The notes: generated by a model not told the origin, from the letters alone. A stretch of DNA of 53,693 bases from Enterococcus hulanensis (GCF_005405485.1 NZ_BJED01000025.1:1-53693); one strand, 5' to 3'; shown: positions 35,603 through 45,124, counted from the stretch's first letter. Made by a program: numbers and translations.

Positions 35603-36394
35603 AAATACACCTAACAAATGCATCATTGGAAAAACAAACAACATACTGTCAAAACGATCTAGAATTCCGCCATGTCCTGGTAAAATATTCCCTGAATCTT
35701 TCACCCCATAATGACGCTTGATTGCTGACTCTACTAAATCGCCAAATTGACCCACAACTGAGAAAATAATTGTAAAGATAATCATTGTTACGAGATTATG
35801 TTGGAACACTGCTGGTTGAACTAAGACAAATACTATTGCTACTACAACTGCACTAGCAATCCCTCCTAATGCCCCTTCAATCGTTTTGTTGGGTGAAATA
35901 TCTGGCCATAGTTTATGTTTTCCTATTTGCCGTCCTACCATATATGCACCGATATCCGTTGCCCAAACAACAAAGAAAGCAAAGAGCAAGATTGCCAAGC
36001 CATCCGCACGTGCTGTAACTAGATTTTGAAATCCAACTCCCACGTACAAACTTGCAACCACTGGAAAACCTGCTTCATCGATAGTATAAGTATTCTTCGA
36101 AACAACAGAGAATCCTAAAATAATCATCACTGTTAAATAGAACAATAAAAAATTGCTGTTATCGCCACTTAAAAAGGGCATCCAACGATCCGCTGGTAAC
36201 ACTAGAAAAACCGCACCTAAAATTGAAAGTACTCCTTCAAAGCTTAGGATTGCAAGTCCCTTCATACGAAACAATTCATATACACCAATCCCGGCTAATA
36301 TTGCTGCCGCCAATTCAACTGCAATGCCGCCGACATAAAGAATCGGAATAAAGATTGCCAAGGCGACAACTGCGGTAATGACTCGCTGTCTCAT
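35600..36394 (-). CDS. cdsA: Phosphatidate cytidylyltransferase
   Basis: CdsA makes CDP-diacylglycerol from phosphatidate and CTP for phospholipid synthesis. The 264-residue membrane protein has about seven to eight helices and the family signature SPNKTIEGALGG plus SAIKRHYGVKDSGNILPGHG followed by GILDRFDS. AAGGAGG precedes the ATG, which overlaps the uppS stop by four bases. Confidence 0.95.
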   Translation of the reverse strand: MRQRVITAVVALAIFIPILYVGGIAVELAAAILAGIGVYELFRMKGLAILSFEGVLSILGAVFLVLPADRWMPFLSGDNSNFLLFYLTVMIILGFSVVSKNTYTIDEAGFPVVASLYVGVGFQNLVTARADGLAILLFAFFVVWATDIGAYMVGRQIGKHKLWPDISPNKTIEGALGGIASAVVVAIVFVLVQPAVFQHNLVTMIIFTIIFSVVGQFGDLVESAIKRHYGVKDSGNILPGHGGILDRFDSMLFVFPMMHLLGVF

Positions 36395-37191
36395 TTTTTA
36401 TCCTCCTTGTTCAAGCCGCCAAAACGTCGATTTCGTTGTTGAAAAGAAGCAATTGCCGCTTCTAAATGGTCCCCATCAAAATCTGGCCATAAGGCTTTAG
36501 TAAAATACAATTCGCTATAGGCTAGTTGCCATAGTAAAAAATTACTTATCCGTTCTTCCCCGCTGGTTCTTACGACTAGTTCAGGGTCCCGTAACTCTTT
36601 AGGCAAGAAACCTGTCATTAGATGATCACCTACGATGTCATCATCGATCGCTTCAACAGAAAGTTCGTCATCCTTAATTTCTTGTGCCATTTGTTTGATC
36701 GCCGTGATAATTTCAGCACGACTGCCATAGTTCAACGCGAAATTCAAAACAAGACCGTCATTTTGCGCAGTCTGTTCGATTGCTCGTTTTACCGCATCTT
36801 GCGTATGAGCGGGCAAATATTCTTCGTAACCCATTACATGAACTTGTACATTCTCTTCGATCAATTCTGGTACAAAGGTATCAAAAAAATCTACAGGCAA
36901 CTGCATCAAAAAGTTCACTTCTTCTTCTGGGCGTTTCCAGTTTTCTGTTGAAAAAGCATAGAGCGTTAAAACTTTTACGCCTAAGCGATTAGCATGTTTG
37001 GTAATCTTTTTTACTGTTTCCATGCCTTCTTTATGCCCAGCAATTCTTGGCAGACGTCGATTTTGAGCCCAACGCCCATTACCGTCCATAATGATTGCAA
37101 TATGTTTTGGCACAGCACCTTCAGGATCAAAAACGAATTGCGCTGCTTCTGGCGTATATTTTTGTTTTTGTGGAAAAAATCGCAACACCAT
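36391..37191 (-). CDS. uppS: Undecaprenyl diphosphate synthase (isoprenyl transferase)
   Basis: UppS condenses isopentenyl diphosphate into C55 undecaprenyl diphosphate, the lipid carrier of cell-wall synthesis. The 266-residue protein has the substrate motif IIMDGNGRWAQNR, the LTLYAFSTENWKRP region, ALNYGSRAEI, and RTSGEERISNFLLWQLAYSE near the end. The start at 37191 has AAAGGAGG upstream; the frame extends to 37248 without a site. A TATAAT box at 37247-37252 is the probable -10. Confidence 0.95.
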   Translation of the reverse strand: MVLRFFPQKQKYTPEAAQFVFDPEGAVPKHIAIIMDGNGRWAQNRRLPRIAGHKEGMETVKKITKHANRLGVKVLTLYAFSTENWKRPEEEVNFLMQLPVDFFDTFVPELIEENVQVHVMGYEEYLPAHTQDAVKRAIEQTAQNDGLVLNFALNYGSRAEIITAIKQMAQEIKDDELSVEAIDDDIVGDHLMTGFLPKELRDPELVVRTSGEERISNFLLWQLAYSELYFTKALWPDFDGDHLEAAIASFQQRNRRFGGLNKEDKK

Positions 37192-37474
37192 GTTTTTCCC
37201 TCCTTTATTAAGATACAAATAAAAAACTTTTGAAAAGTCATCTGCCATTATAACAATAAAGTACGGTTATTCCTACGAAAAATGAATACCTTTAGGCTTT
37301 TTCAATGATTTTTGAACGCTGACATTTTTAAAATCGAACCATAAACTTGATCTTTATTCTCTATTGAACACTTTGAAAACCGATCTTATACCTAATATAG
37401 AACTAAGTATTCCTTCTTAAAATATACGTTTTAATTTCATTATTGCCGAATACCACAATTAATTTAAAGCATAC
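37192..37474. other. Intergenic region upstream of uppS
   Basis: The stretch holds the TATAAT -10 element of uppS at 37247-37252 (minus strand) and is otherwise AT-rich with no supported gene. The PTS gene terminator closes it on the right. Confidence 0.45.
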
Positions 37475-37518
37475 AAAAAAGCGTCCTTCAAGTAGCTGAC
37501 ACCACTCAAAGAACGCTT
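37475..37518 (-). terminator. Terminator of the PTS operon
   Basis: AAGCGTCCTTCAAGT (37479-37493) pairs imperfectly with 37504-37518, with a T run on the minus strand. Confidence 0.8.
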
Positions 37519-37522
37519 GTAA

Positions 37523-38809
37523 TCATTGTGCTTCGGATATCGCTTCTTCTTGCAACAACTGATTATCATAAATTTTGAAGAACAGCATATAAACAATCAC
37601 GTCCAACAGAAGAACAATAATTTGCAAAATTGATCCGCTAATATGTCCGCCAGTTGCTAAATAGCCGCTAATAATAGGCGGTACTGTCCAACCTACATTT
37701 ATTCCTACTGCCTTAGCCACCAGTCCGCTGGCCATCGACAAATAGCAGATAAGCACATTCATCACCGGAACTAAGATATATGGAATGAACATCATAGGAT
37801 TCATTACAATTGGCAGTCCAAACATCAAGGGCTCGTTTATATTGAAAATCCCAGGTGCCAGAGTGAGGCCTCCCATCAGTTTGGATTGCTTACTTTTTCC
37901 GAAGAGCACAATAGCAATTACTAACCCTAATGTGGCACCTCCGCCTCCCATATAGACGAAATTCATCATAAATGGATAACTGACAATATGAGGGATCGCT
38001 TCTCCGGCCTGAAAAGCTACTCGATTTATATCAGAATTCATATACCAGATAGGATAAAGTACCGAACCGACTACATCAGCTCCATGAATACCACATAACC
38101 AGAACAAGGAAGTGATAATCACGACTACTATTGTCCCCAAGAGAGAACTGCCGATTAAGCTCAAAGGCCCTCCTAAAAGATTAGTGATCAGCACATGGGC
38201 ATTTCCCAAATCAGAAACTTCGAGAACTTTTTGAATAATTGCAAATACAGCAATAATCACAAATCCTGGAATCAAAGAAGAAAACGAGCGGCTAACTTCA
38301 GGAGGTACAGTTTCGGGCATTTTGATTACAATATTTTTGCGAATAAATATTTTATAGATTTCCACTGAAACGATACCTACAATAATAGCAACAAATAAAC
38401 CGCCGCTTCCAAGATAAGTGTAACCAAATCCGCTGACCTCATTTTTATCGACAATTTCTGGTGTCAAAATCAGAAATGAAGAAAGTGAGATAATTCCCGG
38501 TGCTACTCCGTCAAGCTTATAGCTTTTGGCTAAATTATACGCCACTCCAAAAGAAGCTACCAAACCCATTAAACCGAAACTACCGTTAACAATTTTGTTA
38601 AACCAAGTACCTAGATCCCAGTGGCTGGCTAACCATTCTGCATAATTAGGAAATGGCAAGCTGGACAAAATTAAAAAGAACGAACCAATAATAATTAGCG
38701 GCATAGCGAAAAGCATACCATTCCTAACAGCTAGCAGATGTCTTTGTGTACCAACCTTAACGGCTATAGGTGCCAGTTTCGTTTCCAAAAAACTGTTTAC
38801 TTTTTTCAT
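37523..38809 (-). CDS. PTS EIIC component, lactose/cellobiose family
   Basis: This 428-residue protein is an EIIC membrane channel of the PTS. It has about ten hydrophobic segments, the GIHGAD motif typical of the family, and the NINEPLMFGLPIVMNP motif that binds sugar. It lacks fused EIIA or EIIB domains, and none is encoded nearby, so phosphoryl transfer must use subunits from elsewhere. The sugar cannot be named. It follows a putative TIM-barrel gene by 18 bases and is in its operon. Confidence 0.9.
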   Translation of the reverse strand: MKKVNSFLETKLAPIAVKVGTQRHLLAVRNGMLFAMPLIIIGSFFLILSSLPFPNYAEWLASHWDLGTWFNKIVNGSFGLMGLVASFGVAYNLAKSYKLDGVAPGIISLSSFLILTPEIVDKNEVSGFGYTYLGSGGLFVAIIVGIVSVEIYKIFIRKNIVIKMPETVPPEVSRSFSSLIPGFVIIAVFAIIQKVLEVSDLGNAHVLITNLLGGPLSLIGSSLLGTIVVVIITSLFWLCGIHGADVVGSVLYPIWYMNSDINRVAFQAGEAIPHIVSYPFMMNFVYMGGGGATLGLVIAIVLFGKSKQSKLMGGLTLAPGIFNINEPLMFGLPIVMNPMMFIPYILVPVMNVLICYLSMASGLVAKAVGINVGWTVPPIISGYLATGGHISGSILQIIVLLLDVIVYMLFFKIYDNQLLQEEAISEAQ

Positions 38810-38827
38810 TCGAACCCCTTCTTTCTT

Positions 38828-39769
38828 TTAGCGGTTAATTGAACGAGCGATCATACTCAAGGTATGGCGCATGCCTCGAATCGCTATGGCCATTTCAAAC
38901 AGATTTTCTACATTTGCCATACCGTTATAACCAGAGTCGCCGATGTGCTGAATATCCACTCCGATTTTTTTGTTCTCAATAGCAATTTGCCGAATTGTCT
39001 CAACTCTTGAACTTTCCTGACTTGTACCGATGGCTGACATAGTAAGAATTTCTTTTTCCTTAGCAAATGAAACGATTTCTCTCAAATCAGTTTCTCCCAA
39101 TCCTGGAACAGTCCCAACAGCTGGCACGAGCAGAATATCAACACCATTTTCTACAAATTCTTCAATCGCTTCTTTAGTTACCACTGGTTCATTGACTCCA
39201 GAACTATGCATTTTCCCTGCAATGATCAAACCGCTGAAGTATTTTTTTGCCAGCTTAATGGATTCACCAATTGTCTGATTACTAACACCTGTACCGGGAT
39301 TACCTGTCAAACAAATAAAATCAAAGCCTAACTCATTCGCTGCTTTTAAAGTCGCTTCAGTGCATTTTCGACCTTCAGGTATTTCCAAACGACCTTCCAA
39401 CATACTGGTCCCTTCCTCAGCAACAGGTTCTAGGTTCACGCCTATTGGTCGACATACCAATTTTTTTAAATCTCGAATAAGATTTTTATTGAATGTTTTT
39501 GCTTCTTTGATAGAAGCATAATTCTGAAAAGAGACGCCATCCATTCCCATAATCAACGGCTCCAAACAGTCTAACAGATTCAGTAAGATCAAATCAGCAC
39601 CCGCTGCCCGTGCAACCTCAGCATTTGTAACATCATGAATCACCGGTTCATGAACAATAACCATTTCAGAACAAACTGTTCTACCTTCAGAAGCTAGGAT
39701 TGCTTGTTTTAATTCTTGCGGGTCCATCTCCATGAAATCGCTTGCATTACAACTTAATAATCGTTTCAC
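38828..39769 (-). CDS. Putative TIM-barrel enzyme, DUF7916-like, linked to PTS
   Basis: The 313-residue product has alternating strand/helix motifs suggestive of a TIM barrel: GADLILLNLLD, RPIGVNLEPVAEEG, FICLTGNPGTGVSN, LIIAGKMHSSGV, DILLVPAVGTVPGLG, then VDIQHIGDSGYNGMANVEN. From memory it resembles the family labelled DUF7916, found beside PTS genes and sometimes misannotated as haloacid dehalogenase. The start is GTG at 39769 with AAAGGAG eight bases upstream. The substrate may be the sugar phosphate delivered by the adjacent EIIC; that is inference. Confidence 0.6.
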   Translation of the reverse strand: MKRLLSCNASDFMEMDPQELKQAILASEGRTVCSEMVIVHEPVIHDVTNAEVARAAGADLILLNLLDCLEPLIMGMDGVSFQNYASIKEAKTFNKNLIRDLKKLVCRPIGVNLEPVAEEGTSMLEGRLEIPEGRKCTEATLKAANELGFDFICLTGNPGTGVSNQTIGESIKLAKKYFSGLIIAGKMHSSGVNEPVVTKEAIEEFVENGVDILLVPAVGTVPGLGETDLREIVSFAKEKEILTMSAIGTSQESSRVETIRQIAIENKKIGVDIQHIGDSGYNGMANVENLFEMAIAIRGMRHTLSMIARSINR

Positions 39770-39871
39770 ATATATCACTCCTTTGTTCAATATTGTAAGG
39801 TAAATTTCTAGAAGATAGTTGTTTTCTAATAGATATGGCACATAGTTTCGGCTGTTTCTCACTTTAAGCAA

Positions 39872-39909
39872 AAAAAAACGATGTTTTGGAACAAAGTTCC
39901 AAAACATCA
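39872..39909 (-). terminator. Terminator of the RpiR-type gene
   Basis: GATGTTTTGGAAC and GTTCCAAAACATC form a 13-bp stem around AAA (39880-39908), overlap the stop codon of the regulator, and are followed by nine T on the minus strand. Confidence 0.92.
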
Positions 39910-40752
39910 GAATAAAAAAGTGGAATCTGGGCCTAACTGTACAGAAGCATAGTTCATATCAAAATTGCGTTTGTAAATACAAGAATACAAGACATTCAAA
40001 ATATATTCGATAGCAATCTGAGAAGAGAAATTCGAAACCTTGAAATGAAGATTCTCAAATTTAGGAATGTCCAAAATTAAATCAGCATACTCAGCGAGCG
40101 GGCTTTTGATATTTGAGGTAATGGCGATGATCTTACTGCCGTTTTCATGAAACATTCGTGCCTCATTTACCACATCTGCTGTTTTACCGCTATAGGAAAT
40201 TATTAAAACGACATCGTCCTTATTTCCATTATTTGCTAAATGAAACTGTTCTGCCTGCGAGTTCACCAATCGAATGTATCGCCCAATCGGCAGCAATTTC
40301 ATCTGAAACTCCTGTAAGCGAACATGATTCTGGCTAATGCCGATACCAATCAAAGTAGGAGCATTAATCAGCAAATCAACACTTTGCTGAAGTATTTTTT
40401 CGTTAAGATAGGCCTGTGTTTGACTGATGCTCTCTAAAGTAAGCTGGGCTATTTTCAAGGAGACCTGATAATCTGAATCATTTCTTTGAAACGGGAGATT
40501 TACATCTACTGTTTTTTCCAGCAAAAACTGGTTTTTCAATTCTTTGAATAGCTGAGTCTTAAAATCCTTAAACCCGTTAAAATCTAGTTTCTTACATACT
40601 CTAACAATCGTTGAAGTGGAAGAACAGCTTAGCTTTGCCAGCTGATAAATTGAAAGATCCAGAATATTTTCTGAATGTTGCATAATATAATTGATCACTG
40701 CCTGCTCGCTATCTGTGAAGATCTCTTGTTGCATTTTTTTCATTAAATCCAT
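39907..40752 (-). CDS. RpiR family transcriptional regulator (HTH + SIS)
   Basis: This 281-residue protein has the RpiR-type N-terminal helix-turn-helix (VINYIMQHSENILDLSIYQL, then SCSSTSTIVRVCKKLDFNGF) and a C-terminal SIS sugar-phosphate-binding domain (about 125-250: LIGIGISQNHV, VVLIISYSGKTADVVNEA, IIAITSN). Such regulators respond to a phosphosugar and control the adjacent PTS genes. The ATG at 40752 has GGTGGAG just upstream, and the strict start is uncertain. It has its own terminator, upstream of the EIIC operon. Confidence 0.87.
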   Translation of the reverse strand: MDLMKKMQQEIFTDSEQAVINYIMQHSENILDLSIYQLAKLSCSSTSTIVRVCKKLDFNGFKDFKTQLFKELKNQFLLEKTVDVNLPFQRNDSDYQVSLKIAQLTLESISQTQAYLNEKILQQSVDLLINAPTLIGIGISQNHVRLQEFQMKLLPIGRYIRLVNSQAEQFHLANNGNKDDVVLIISYSGKTADVVNEARMFHENGSKIIAITSNIKSPLAEYADLILDIPKFENLHFKVSNFSSQIAIEYILNVLYSCIYKRNFDMNYASVQLGPDSTFLF

Positions 40753-41024
40753 GACTCCACCTACTTTCCCTAAAGAACATTCGCTATTCATTATGGTAAA
40801 TACTCAGAAAAATAATAACACCTGCCGCTTTTTTAATCTATGTAAAAAAATTGGATATCGGAAGCCTCGCTAATTAGATTTGGAAAAATGTTTATACTTT
40901 ATCGTACATTAGAAACCATCCCAACGCAATTTTACCTCCGCCAAACAATTACTTATTGAATGCTTTTTTTAATGAATGCACTCGGATTTTTAAACCATAT
41001 AGAATCTTGGAAGTGCTGAGCATA
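40753..41024. other. Intergenic region between frr and the RpiR-type gene
   Basis: This AT-rich spacer has a minus-strand TTGCGT with TACGAT 17 bases downstream (about 40907-40935), a fair promoter for the RpiR-type gene. I see no gene in it. Confidence 0.4.
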
Positions 41025-41062
41025 CAAAAAAACCTGAAGAGAGTTTCTTCAGGTTTTTTCGA
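41025..41062. terminator. Terminator of rpsB-tsf-pyrH-frr block
   Basis: AACCTGAAGA (41031-41040) pairs with TCTTCAGGTT (41046-41055) with A/T runs on both sides. It stands just after frr. Confidence 0.92.
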
Positions 41063-41067
41063 ATAGA

Positions 41068-41625
41068 TTAAACTTCTAATAGTTCTTTTTCTTTTTCAGC
41101 GACAATCGAATCAATCGCTTTAATGTTTTCGTCCGTTAAAGCTTGCATATCTTTTTCAGCATTGCGCAGATCATCCTCTGTCATATCGCCATTTTTTTGT
41201 TGTTTCTTGTAATCATCCATCGCATCACGACGAATGTTACGAACAGCGACTTTGGCACCTTCTGACTCTTTTTTCACTTCTTTAGCTAATTCTTTACGGC
41301 GTTCCTCTGTTAATTGAGGAATCACCAAACGTAGTACATTTCCATCATTAGCAGGATTTAATCCAATATCGCTGGCTAAAATCGCTTTTTCTACATCGTT
41401 GATCATGTTTTTATCAAATGGTGTAACCATTAAAACACGCGCTTCTGGTATAGTGATGGATGCCATTTGATTCACAGGTGTTGGGACACCATAGTAATCA
41501 ACCGTGATGCGGTCAAGCAAACTCGCATTTGCACGGCCTGCACGAATTTGACCTAATTGACGCTGCAAAGCTTCTTGAGCTTTTTTCATTTTGTCTCTTG
41601 CTTCGTTCATTACTGTATCTGCCAT
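41068..41625 (-). CDS. frr: Ribosome recycling factor
   Basis: Frr, with EF-G, splits post-termination ribosomes. The 185-residue protein shows the family features: [26 protein letters not shown], the [20 protein letters not shown] stretch, and [18 protein letters not shown], ending in a helical arm. AAGGGGGAAATAAA precedes the ATG. It follows pyrH by one base. Confidence 0.97.
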   Translation of the reverse strand: MADTVMNEARDKMKKAQEALQRQLGQIRAGRANASLLDRITVDYYGVPTPVNQMASITIPEARVLMVTPFDKNMINDVEKAILASDIGLNPANDGNVLRLVIPQLTEERRKELAKEVKKESEGAKVAVRNIRRDAMDDYKKQQKNGDMTEDDLRNAEKDMQALTDENIKAIDSIVAEKEKELLEV

Positions 41626-41626
41626 T

Positions 41627-42349
41627 TTATTTCCCCCTTACAGTCGTCCCGATGTTTTCACCGAGTACAACACGTTTAATATTTCCTGCTTCGTTCAAAT
41701 TAAAGACAACAAGTGGAATGTCATTGTCCATACTTAATGAACTTGCGGTTGAATCCATGACTTGTAATCCTTTAGCGATCACATCTAAATGAGTCAATTC
41801 TTCATATTTCACAGCATTTTCATCAAGTTTTGGATCAGCCGAATAAACACCATCGACATTATTTTTGGCCATCAAGATTACATCAGCATTTACTTCTGCT
41901 GCTCTTAATGCCGCAGTTGTATCAGTTGAGAAGTAAGGATTTCCTGTTCCGCCAGCAAAAATTACAATGCGGCCTTTTTCAAGGTGGCGTTCCGCTTTAC
42001 GGCGAATATATGGTTCCGCGATTTGGCGCATTTCGATTGATGTCTGCACACGTGTTGGGACATCAATATTTTCCAATGCATCTTGTAATGCCAAGGCGTT
42101 CATCACTGTTGCCAGCATCCCCATGTAATCTGCTTGCGCACGTTCCATACCCATTTGAGCACCGATTTGTCCACGCCAGATATTTCCGCCGCCGACAATG
42201 ATGGCCATTTCAATCCCTAAATCATGAACTTCTTTGATTTCTTCAACAATTTCTTGAATCACGGGTGGATTGATGCCAAATTTTTCATCGCCAGCCAAGG
42301 CTTCTCCACTAAGTTTCAATACTACACGTTTATACTTTGGTTCATTCAT
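41627..42349 (-). CDS. pyrH: Uridylate kinase
   Basis: PyrH phosphorylates UMP to UDP. The 240-residue amino-acid-kinase-fold protein has [51 protein letters not shown] and [21 protein letters not shown] precedes the ATG. It is paired with frr. A TAAAAT with upstream TGC at 42379-42384 is the likely extended -10 of the pair. Confidence 0.97.
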   Translation of the reverse strand: MNEPKYKRVVLKLSGEALAGDEKFGINPPVIQEIVEEIKEVHDLGIEMAIIVGGGNIWRGQIGAQMGMERAQADYMGMLATVMNALALQDALENIDVPTRVQTSIEMRQIAEPYIRRKAERHLEKGRIVIFAGGTGNPYFSTDTTAALRAAEVNADVILMAKNNVDGVYSADPKLDENAVKYEELTHLDVIAKGLQVMDSTASSLSMDNDIPLVVFNLNEAGNIKRVVLGENIGTTVRGK

Positions 42350-42425
42350 CTCAATACCTCCACTGTCACTCTATTGATATTTTAGCATACTCTGCCATTG
42401 AAGCCAGCCCAATTTGAATTAGCTT

Positions 42426-42460
42426 AAAAAAAGGGAGCGCACATCTTCCGTGCGTTCCCG
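42426..42460 (-). terminator. Terminator of tsf
   Basis: GGGAGCGCAC (42433-42442) pairs with GTGCGTTCCC (42450-42459), with seven T on the minus strand. It separates tsf from pyrH-frr. Confidence 0.92.
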
Positions 42461-42478
42461 ACTGTTTAAAAAACAGAA

Positions 42479-43363
42479 TTATTTTTTGATTTGGCTCATA
42501 ACTTCTTCAACAAAGTTATCTTCACGTTTTTCGATACCTTCGCCTACTTCGAAACGAACGAAGCTTGCAACTGTAGCACCTTTAGAAGATACATATTTTT
42601 CAACAGTCATGTCAGGATCTTTAACGAATGGTTGATCAACCAAAGCGATTTCTGCTTTAAATTTATTTAGACGGCCAATAACCATTTTTTCAACGATATT
42701 AGCTGGTTTACCTTCATTTAATGCTTGTTCAGTAAGAACAGCTTTTTCGTGTTCTAATTCTGATTCTGGAATTTGGCTTTCGTTTACATAACGAGGGTTG
42801 ATTGCAGCAACGTGCATTGCAACGTCTTTTGCAACTGATTCGTCAGTTGTACCGTTTAATAAAGCTAATACAGCGATACGTCCACCCATATGCAGGTATC
42901 CGCCAAATGCCGCATTATCTTCTTTTTCAACAACTTCAAAACGACGGAAGTTAATTCTTTCACCGATAACTTGAGTTGCTTCAATTAAAGCTGCTTCTAA
43001 AGTTTCACCTTTAGCATTAGTCAATTTCATTGCTGCATCCATGTCAGCTGGTTTGTTTTCAGCAACTAACTCTGCAATTTCTTTAACTAGGTCTTGGAAC
43101 ATTTCATTTTTAGAAACGAAGTCTGTTTCAGAGTTTACTTCTACGATTGCAGCAGTATTTCCTTGTACTGCGACTGAAGCTAAACCTTCAGCAGCGATAC
43201 GGTCGTTTTTCTTAGCTGCTTTAGCCATACCTTTTTCACGTAAAAGATCAACAGCTTTTTCAATGTCGCCTTCTACTTCTACTAATGCTCGTTTAGCATC
43301 CATCATCCCTACGCCAGTCATGTCGCGTAGTTCTTTTACCATTTTAGCTGTTACGTCTGCCAT
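42479..43363 (-). CDS. tsf: Translation elongation factor Ts
   Basis: EF-Ts exchanges nucleotide on EF-Tu. The 294-residue protein has the N-terminal UBA domain ([21 protein letters not shown]), the [16 protein letters not shown] core and a C-terminal dimerisation part. AAGGAGG precedes the ATG. A hairpin lies between it and rpsB, so it may be expressed at a different level from S2. Confidence 0.97.
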   Translation of the reverse strand: MADVTAKMVKELRDMTGVGMMDAKRALVEVEGDIEKAVDLLREKGMAKAAKKNDRIAAEGLASVAVQGNTAAIVEVNSETDFVSKNEMFQDLVKEIAELVAENKPADMDAAMKLTNAKGETLEAALIEATQVIGERINFRRFEVVEKEDNAAFGGYLHMGGRIAVLALLNGTTDESVAKDVAMHVAAINPRYVNESQIPESELEHEKAVLTEQALNEGKPANIVEKMVIGRLNKFKAEIALVDQPFVKDPDMTVEKYVSSKGATVASFVRFEVGEGIEKREDNFVEEVMSQIKK

Positions 43364-43387
43364 TTTAAGGGCCTCCTTAGTTTTTCT

Positions 43388-43429
43388 AAAAAAGCTGCTT
43401 CAAAGGAAAATATTTACTTTGAAGCAGCA
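43388..43429 (-). terminator. Internal hairpin between rpsB and tsf
   Basis: GCTGCTTCAAA and TTTGAAGCAGC (43394-43404 and 43418-43428) form an 11-bp stem followed by six T on the minus strand. It sits 13 bases after the rpsB stop and before the tsf ribosome binding site. It is probably a leaky terminator. Confidence 0.8.
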
Positions 43430-43441
43430 TATGCTACGAAA

Positions 43442-44239
43442 TTATTCAGCTGATTCAGTAGAAGCATTGTCGCCTTCCACTACATCAACGATTTCTTCGA
43501 TTGAAGTTGCTTGTCCGCCATCTTCAGCTACGAAGTCTTCTTCTGCTACTTGATCTTCACCTTGGTTACCTTCGATGAACGCATCAGCCATTTTTGCAGT
43601 GATTAATTTCACGGCACGAATAGCATCATCGTTTGAAGGGATAACTACGTCGATTTCATCTGGATCGCAGTTTGTATCAACCATAGCAACGATAGGAATG
43701 TTTAATTTATGAGCTTCTTGAACGGCAATACGTTCTTTACGAGGATCAACGATATACATAACATCTGGAACGCGAGGCATATCAGCAATACCGCCTAAGA
43801 ATTTTTCTAAACGTTCACGTTCTTTGTTCAAACCAACAACTTCTTTTTTAGGCAATACTTCAAAAGTACCGTCTTGTTCCATAGCATTGATTTGTTTCAA
43901 ACGAGCAATACGTTTTTGAATTGTATCCCAGTTAGTTAAAGTTCCACCTAACCAACGATGGTTTACATAGTATTGACCAGCGCGGACAGCTTCTTCTTTG
44001 ATTGCTTCTTGAGCTTGTTTTTTAGTCCCTACGAACAATGCAACGCCGCCATCTTCAGCAACATCTTTCATGTAATCGTAAGCTGCATCTACTAATTTGA
44101 CTGTTTTTTGCAAGTCAATGATGTAGATTCCGTTTCTTTCTGTGAAGATATATTTCTTCATTTTTGGGTTCCAGCGACGAGTTTGATGACCAAAGTGTAC
44201 GCCGGCTTCTAGCAATTGTTTCATAGACAATACTGACAT
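43442..44239 (-). CDS. rpsB: 30S ribosomal protein S2
   Basis: The 265-residue S2 protein shows [43 protein letters not shown], the [12 protein letters not shown] core and [24 protein letters not shown] long acidic tail (about 228-265) follows. The start at 44239 has GGAGGAAACACAA upstream; a start 15 bases earlier is less likely. It heads the rpsB-tsf unit behind a good promoter and a leader of about 128 bases. Confidence 0.97.
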   Translation of the reverse strand: MSVLSMKQLLEAGVHFGHQTRRWNPKMKKYIFTERNGIYIIDLQKTVKLVDAAYDYMKDVAEDGGVALFVGTKKQAQEAIKEEAVRAGQYYVNHRWLGGTLTNWDTIQKRIARLKQINAMEQDGTFEVLPKKEVVGLNKERERLEKFLGGIADMPRVPDVMYIVDPRKERIAVQEAHKLNIPIVAMVDTNCDPDEIDVVIPSNDDAIRAVKLITAKMADAFIEGNQGEDQVAEEDFVAEDGGQATSIEEIVDVVEGDNASTESAE

Positions 44240-44373
44240 TTGTGTTTCCTCCAATTGGTTTTTTGTTTTCCTCTCCTGCTCTCTTCTTTATAAGGAACTG
44301 ACAAGCAGCACCGCCTTACAAATCAAGTCAGAATGTGGATTTTTTATGTATAGTCGCCTACACACAATTAGTA

Positions 44374-44402
44374 ATTATACAAGAGTCTTTTTAATAAATC
44401 AA
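44374..44402 (-). promoter_or_regulatory. Promoter of rpsB-tsf
   Basis: On the minus strand, TTGATT (44397-44402) and TATAAT (44374-44379) are exactly 17 bases apart. Transcription would begin near 44367, leaving a leader of about 128 bases before rpsB. Confidence 0.8.
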
Positions 44403-44643
44403 TCTTTTTTCTTTCGCTTTTGATACATTAATATTTATAAAGGAATACTGTTTAAAAAAAATTTTTCTGCTATACTGGGTGCATAATTATAATTTCGAGA
44501 GTTTTTCTTAACGCTGTCAGTCTAAAAAAGCTGTCGTTTAGAATAACTACTATAATCCTTTATGGAATTTGACTAGAGTTTAAACTAATTTTTCAACTAT
44601 TCTGGATAAATTAGTTCACTACATATGAATAAGGAGTTTTTTT
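44403..44643. other. Spacer between divergent rpsB and argR
   Basis: No gene is seen. A plus-strand TATAAT near 44550 and TATACT at about 44471-44476 are candidate -10 boxes for argR, but their -35 partners are weak. A partial ARG-box-like TATGAATAA overlaps the argR ribosome binding site. Confidence 0.4.
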
Positions 44644-45123
44644 ATGCGAAAAAAAGATCGACATGAGTTAATCAAACGGATTATCACAGATAATCCCATT
44701 AGAAATCAGAACGAATTAATGGATTATTTACAGCAATATCAAGTTACAGCTACTCAAGCGACCATCTCAAGAGATATTCGCGATTTGAAAATCGTGAAAA
44801 CAATCGACGAATCTGGTAAACCGCGTTTTGAATTGTTTCAAGAACAGCAGGTACCTTCTGAAGATGATGACATCAAACGTCTGATTCGTATGACGAACGA
44901 CGTAATCGTTAAAGTTGATACTGTTGAATTTATGACAATCGTCAGCACCCTGCCAGACAATGCACATTTATTAGCTTCTGTTTTAGATGATCTTTCAAGC
45001 GAGCTGATCGTCGCAACAATGGCGAGCTTCGATACAATTATCATTATTTCAAGAACAGCTGATGACGCGCAACGAGTTACTGAATTTTTACAAGATCCAA
45101 CAAATAGTTCGATTTTCAATTAG
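44644..45123 (+). CDS. argR: Arginine repressor ArgR/AhrC family
   Basis: This 159-residue protein has the ArgR winged helix (RHELIKRIITDNPIRNQNEL, ATQATISRDIRDLKIVK) and the C-terminal oligomerisation and ligand domain. The arginine-binding motif, usually GT(I/V)xGDDT, reads ATMASFDT at 124-131, so the first Asp is Phe while Asp130 remains. Ligand response may therefore differ. AAGGAG precedes the ATG. It faces argS and sits near argF, whose promoter has ARG boxes. Confidence 0.93.
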   Translation: MRKKDRHELIKRIITDNPIRNQNELMDYLQQYQVTATQATISRDIRDLKIVKTIDESGKPRFELFQEQQVPSEDDDIKRLIRMTNDVIVKVDTVEFMTIVSTLPDNAHLLASVLDDLSSELIVATMASFDTIIIISRTADDAQRVTEFLQDPTNSSIFN

Positions 45124-45124
45124 C

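Noticed and set aside
44632-44650. ARG box over the argR start
   Set aside because: Only a nine-base partial match (TATGAATAA) is present and it overlaps the ribosome binding site. It is too weak to list as an operator.
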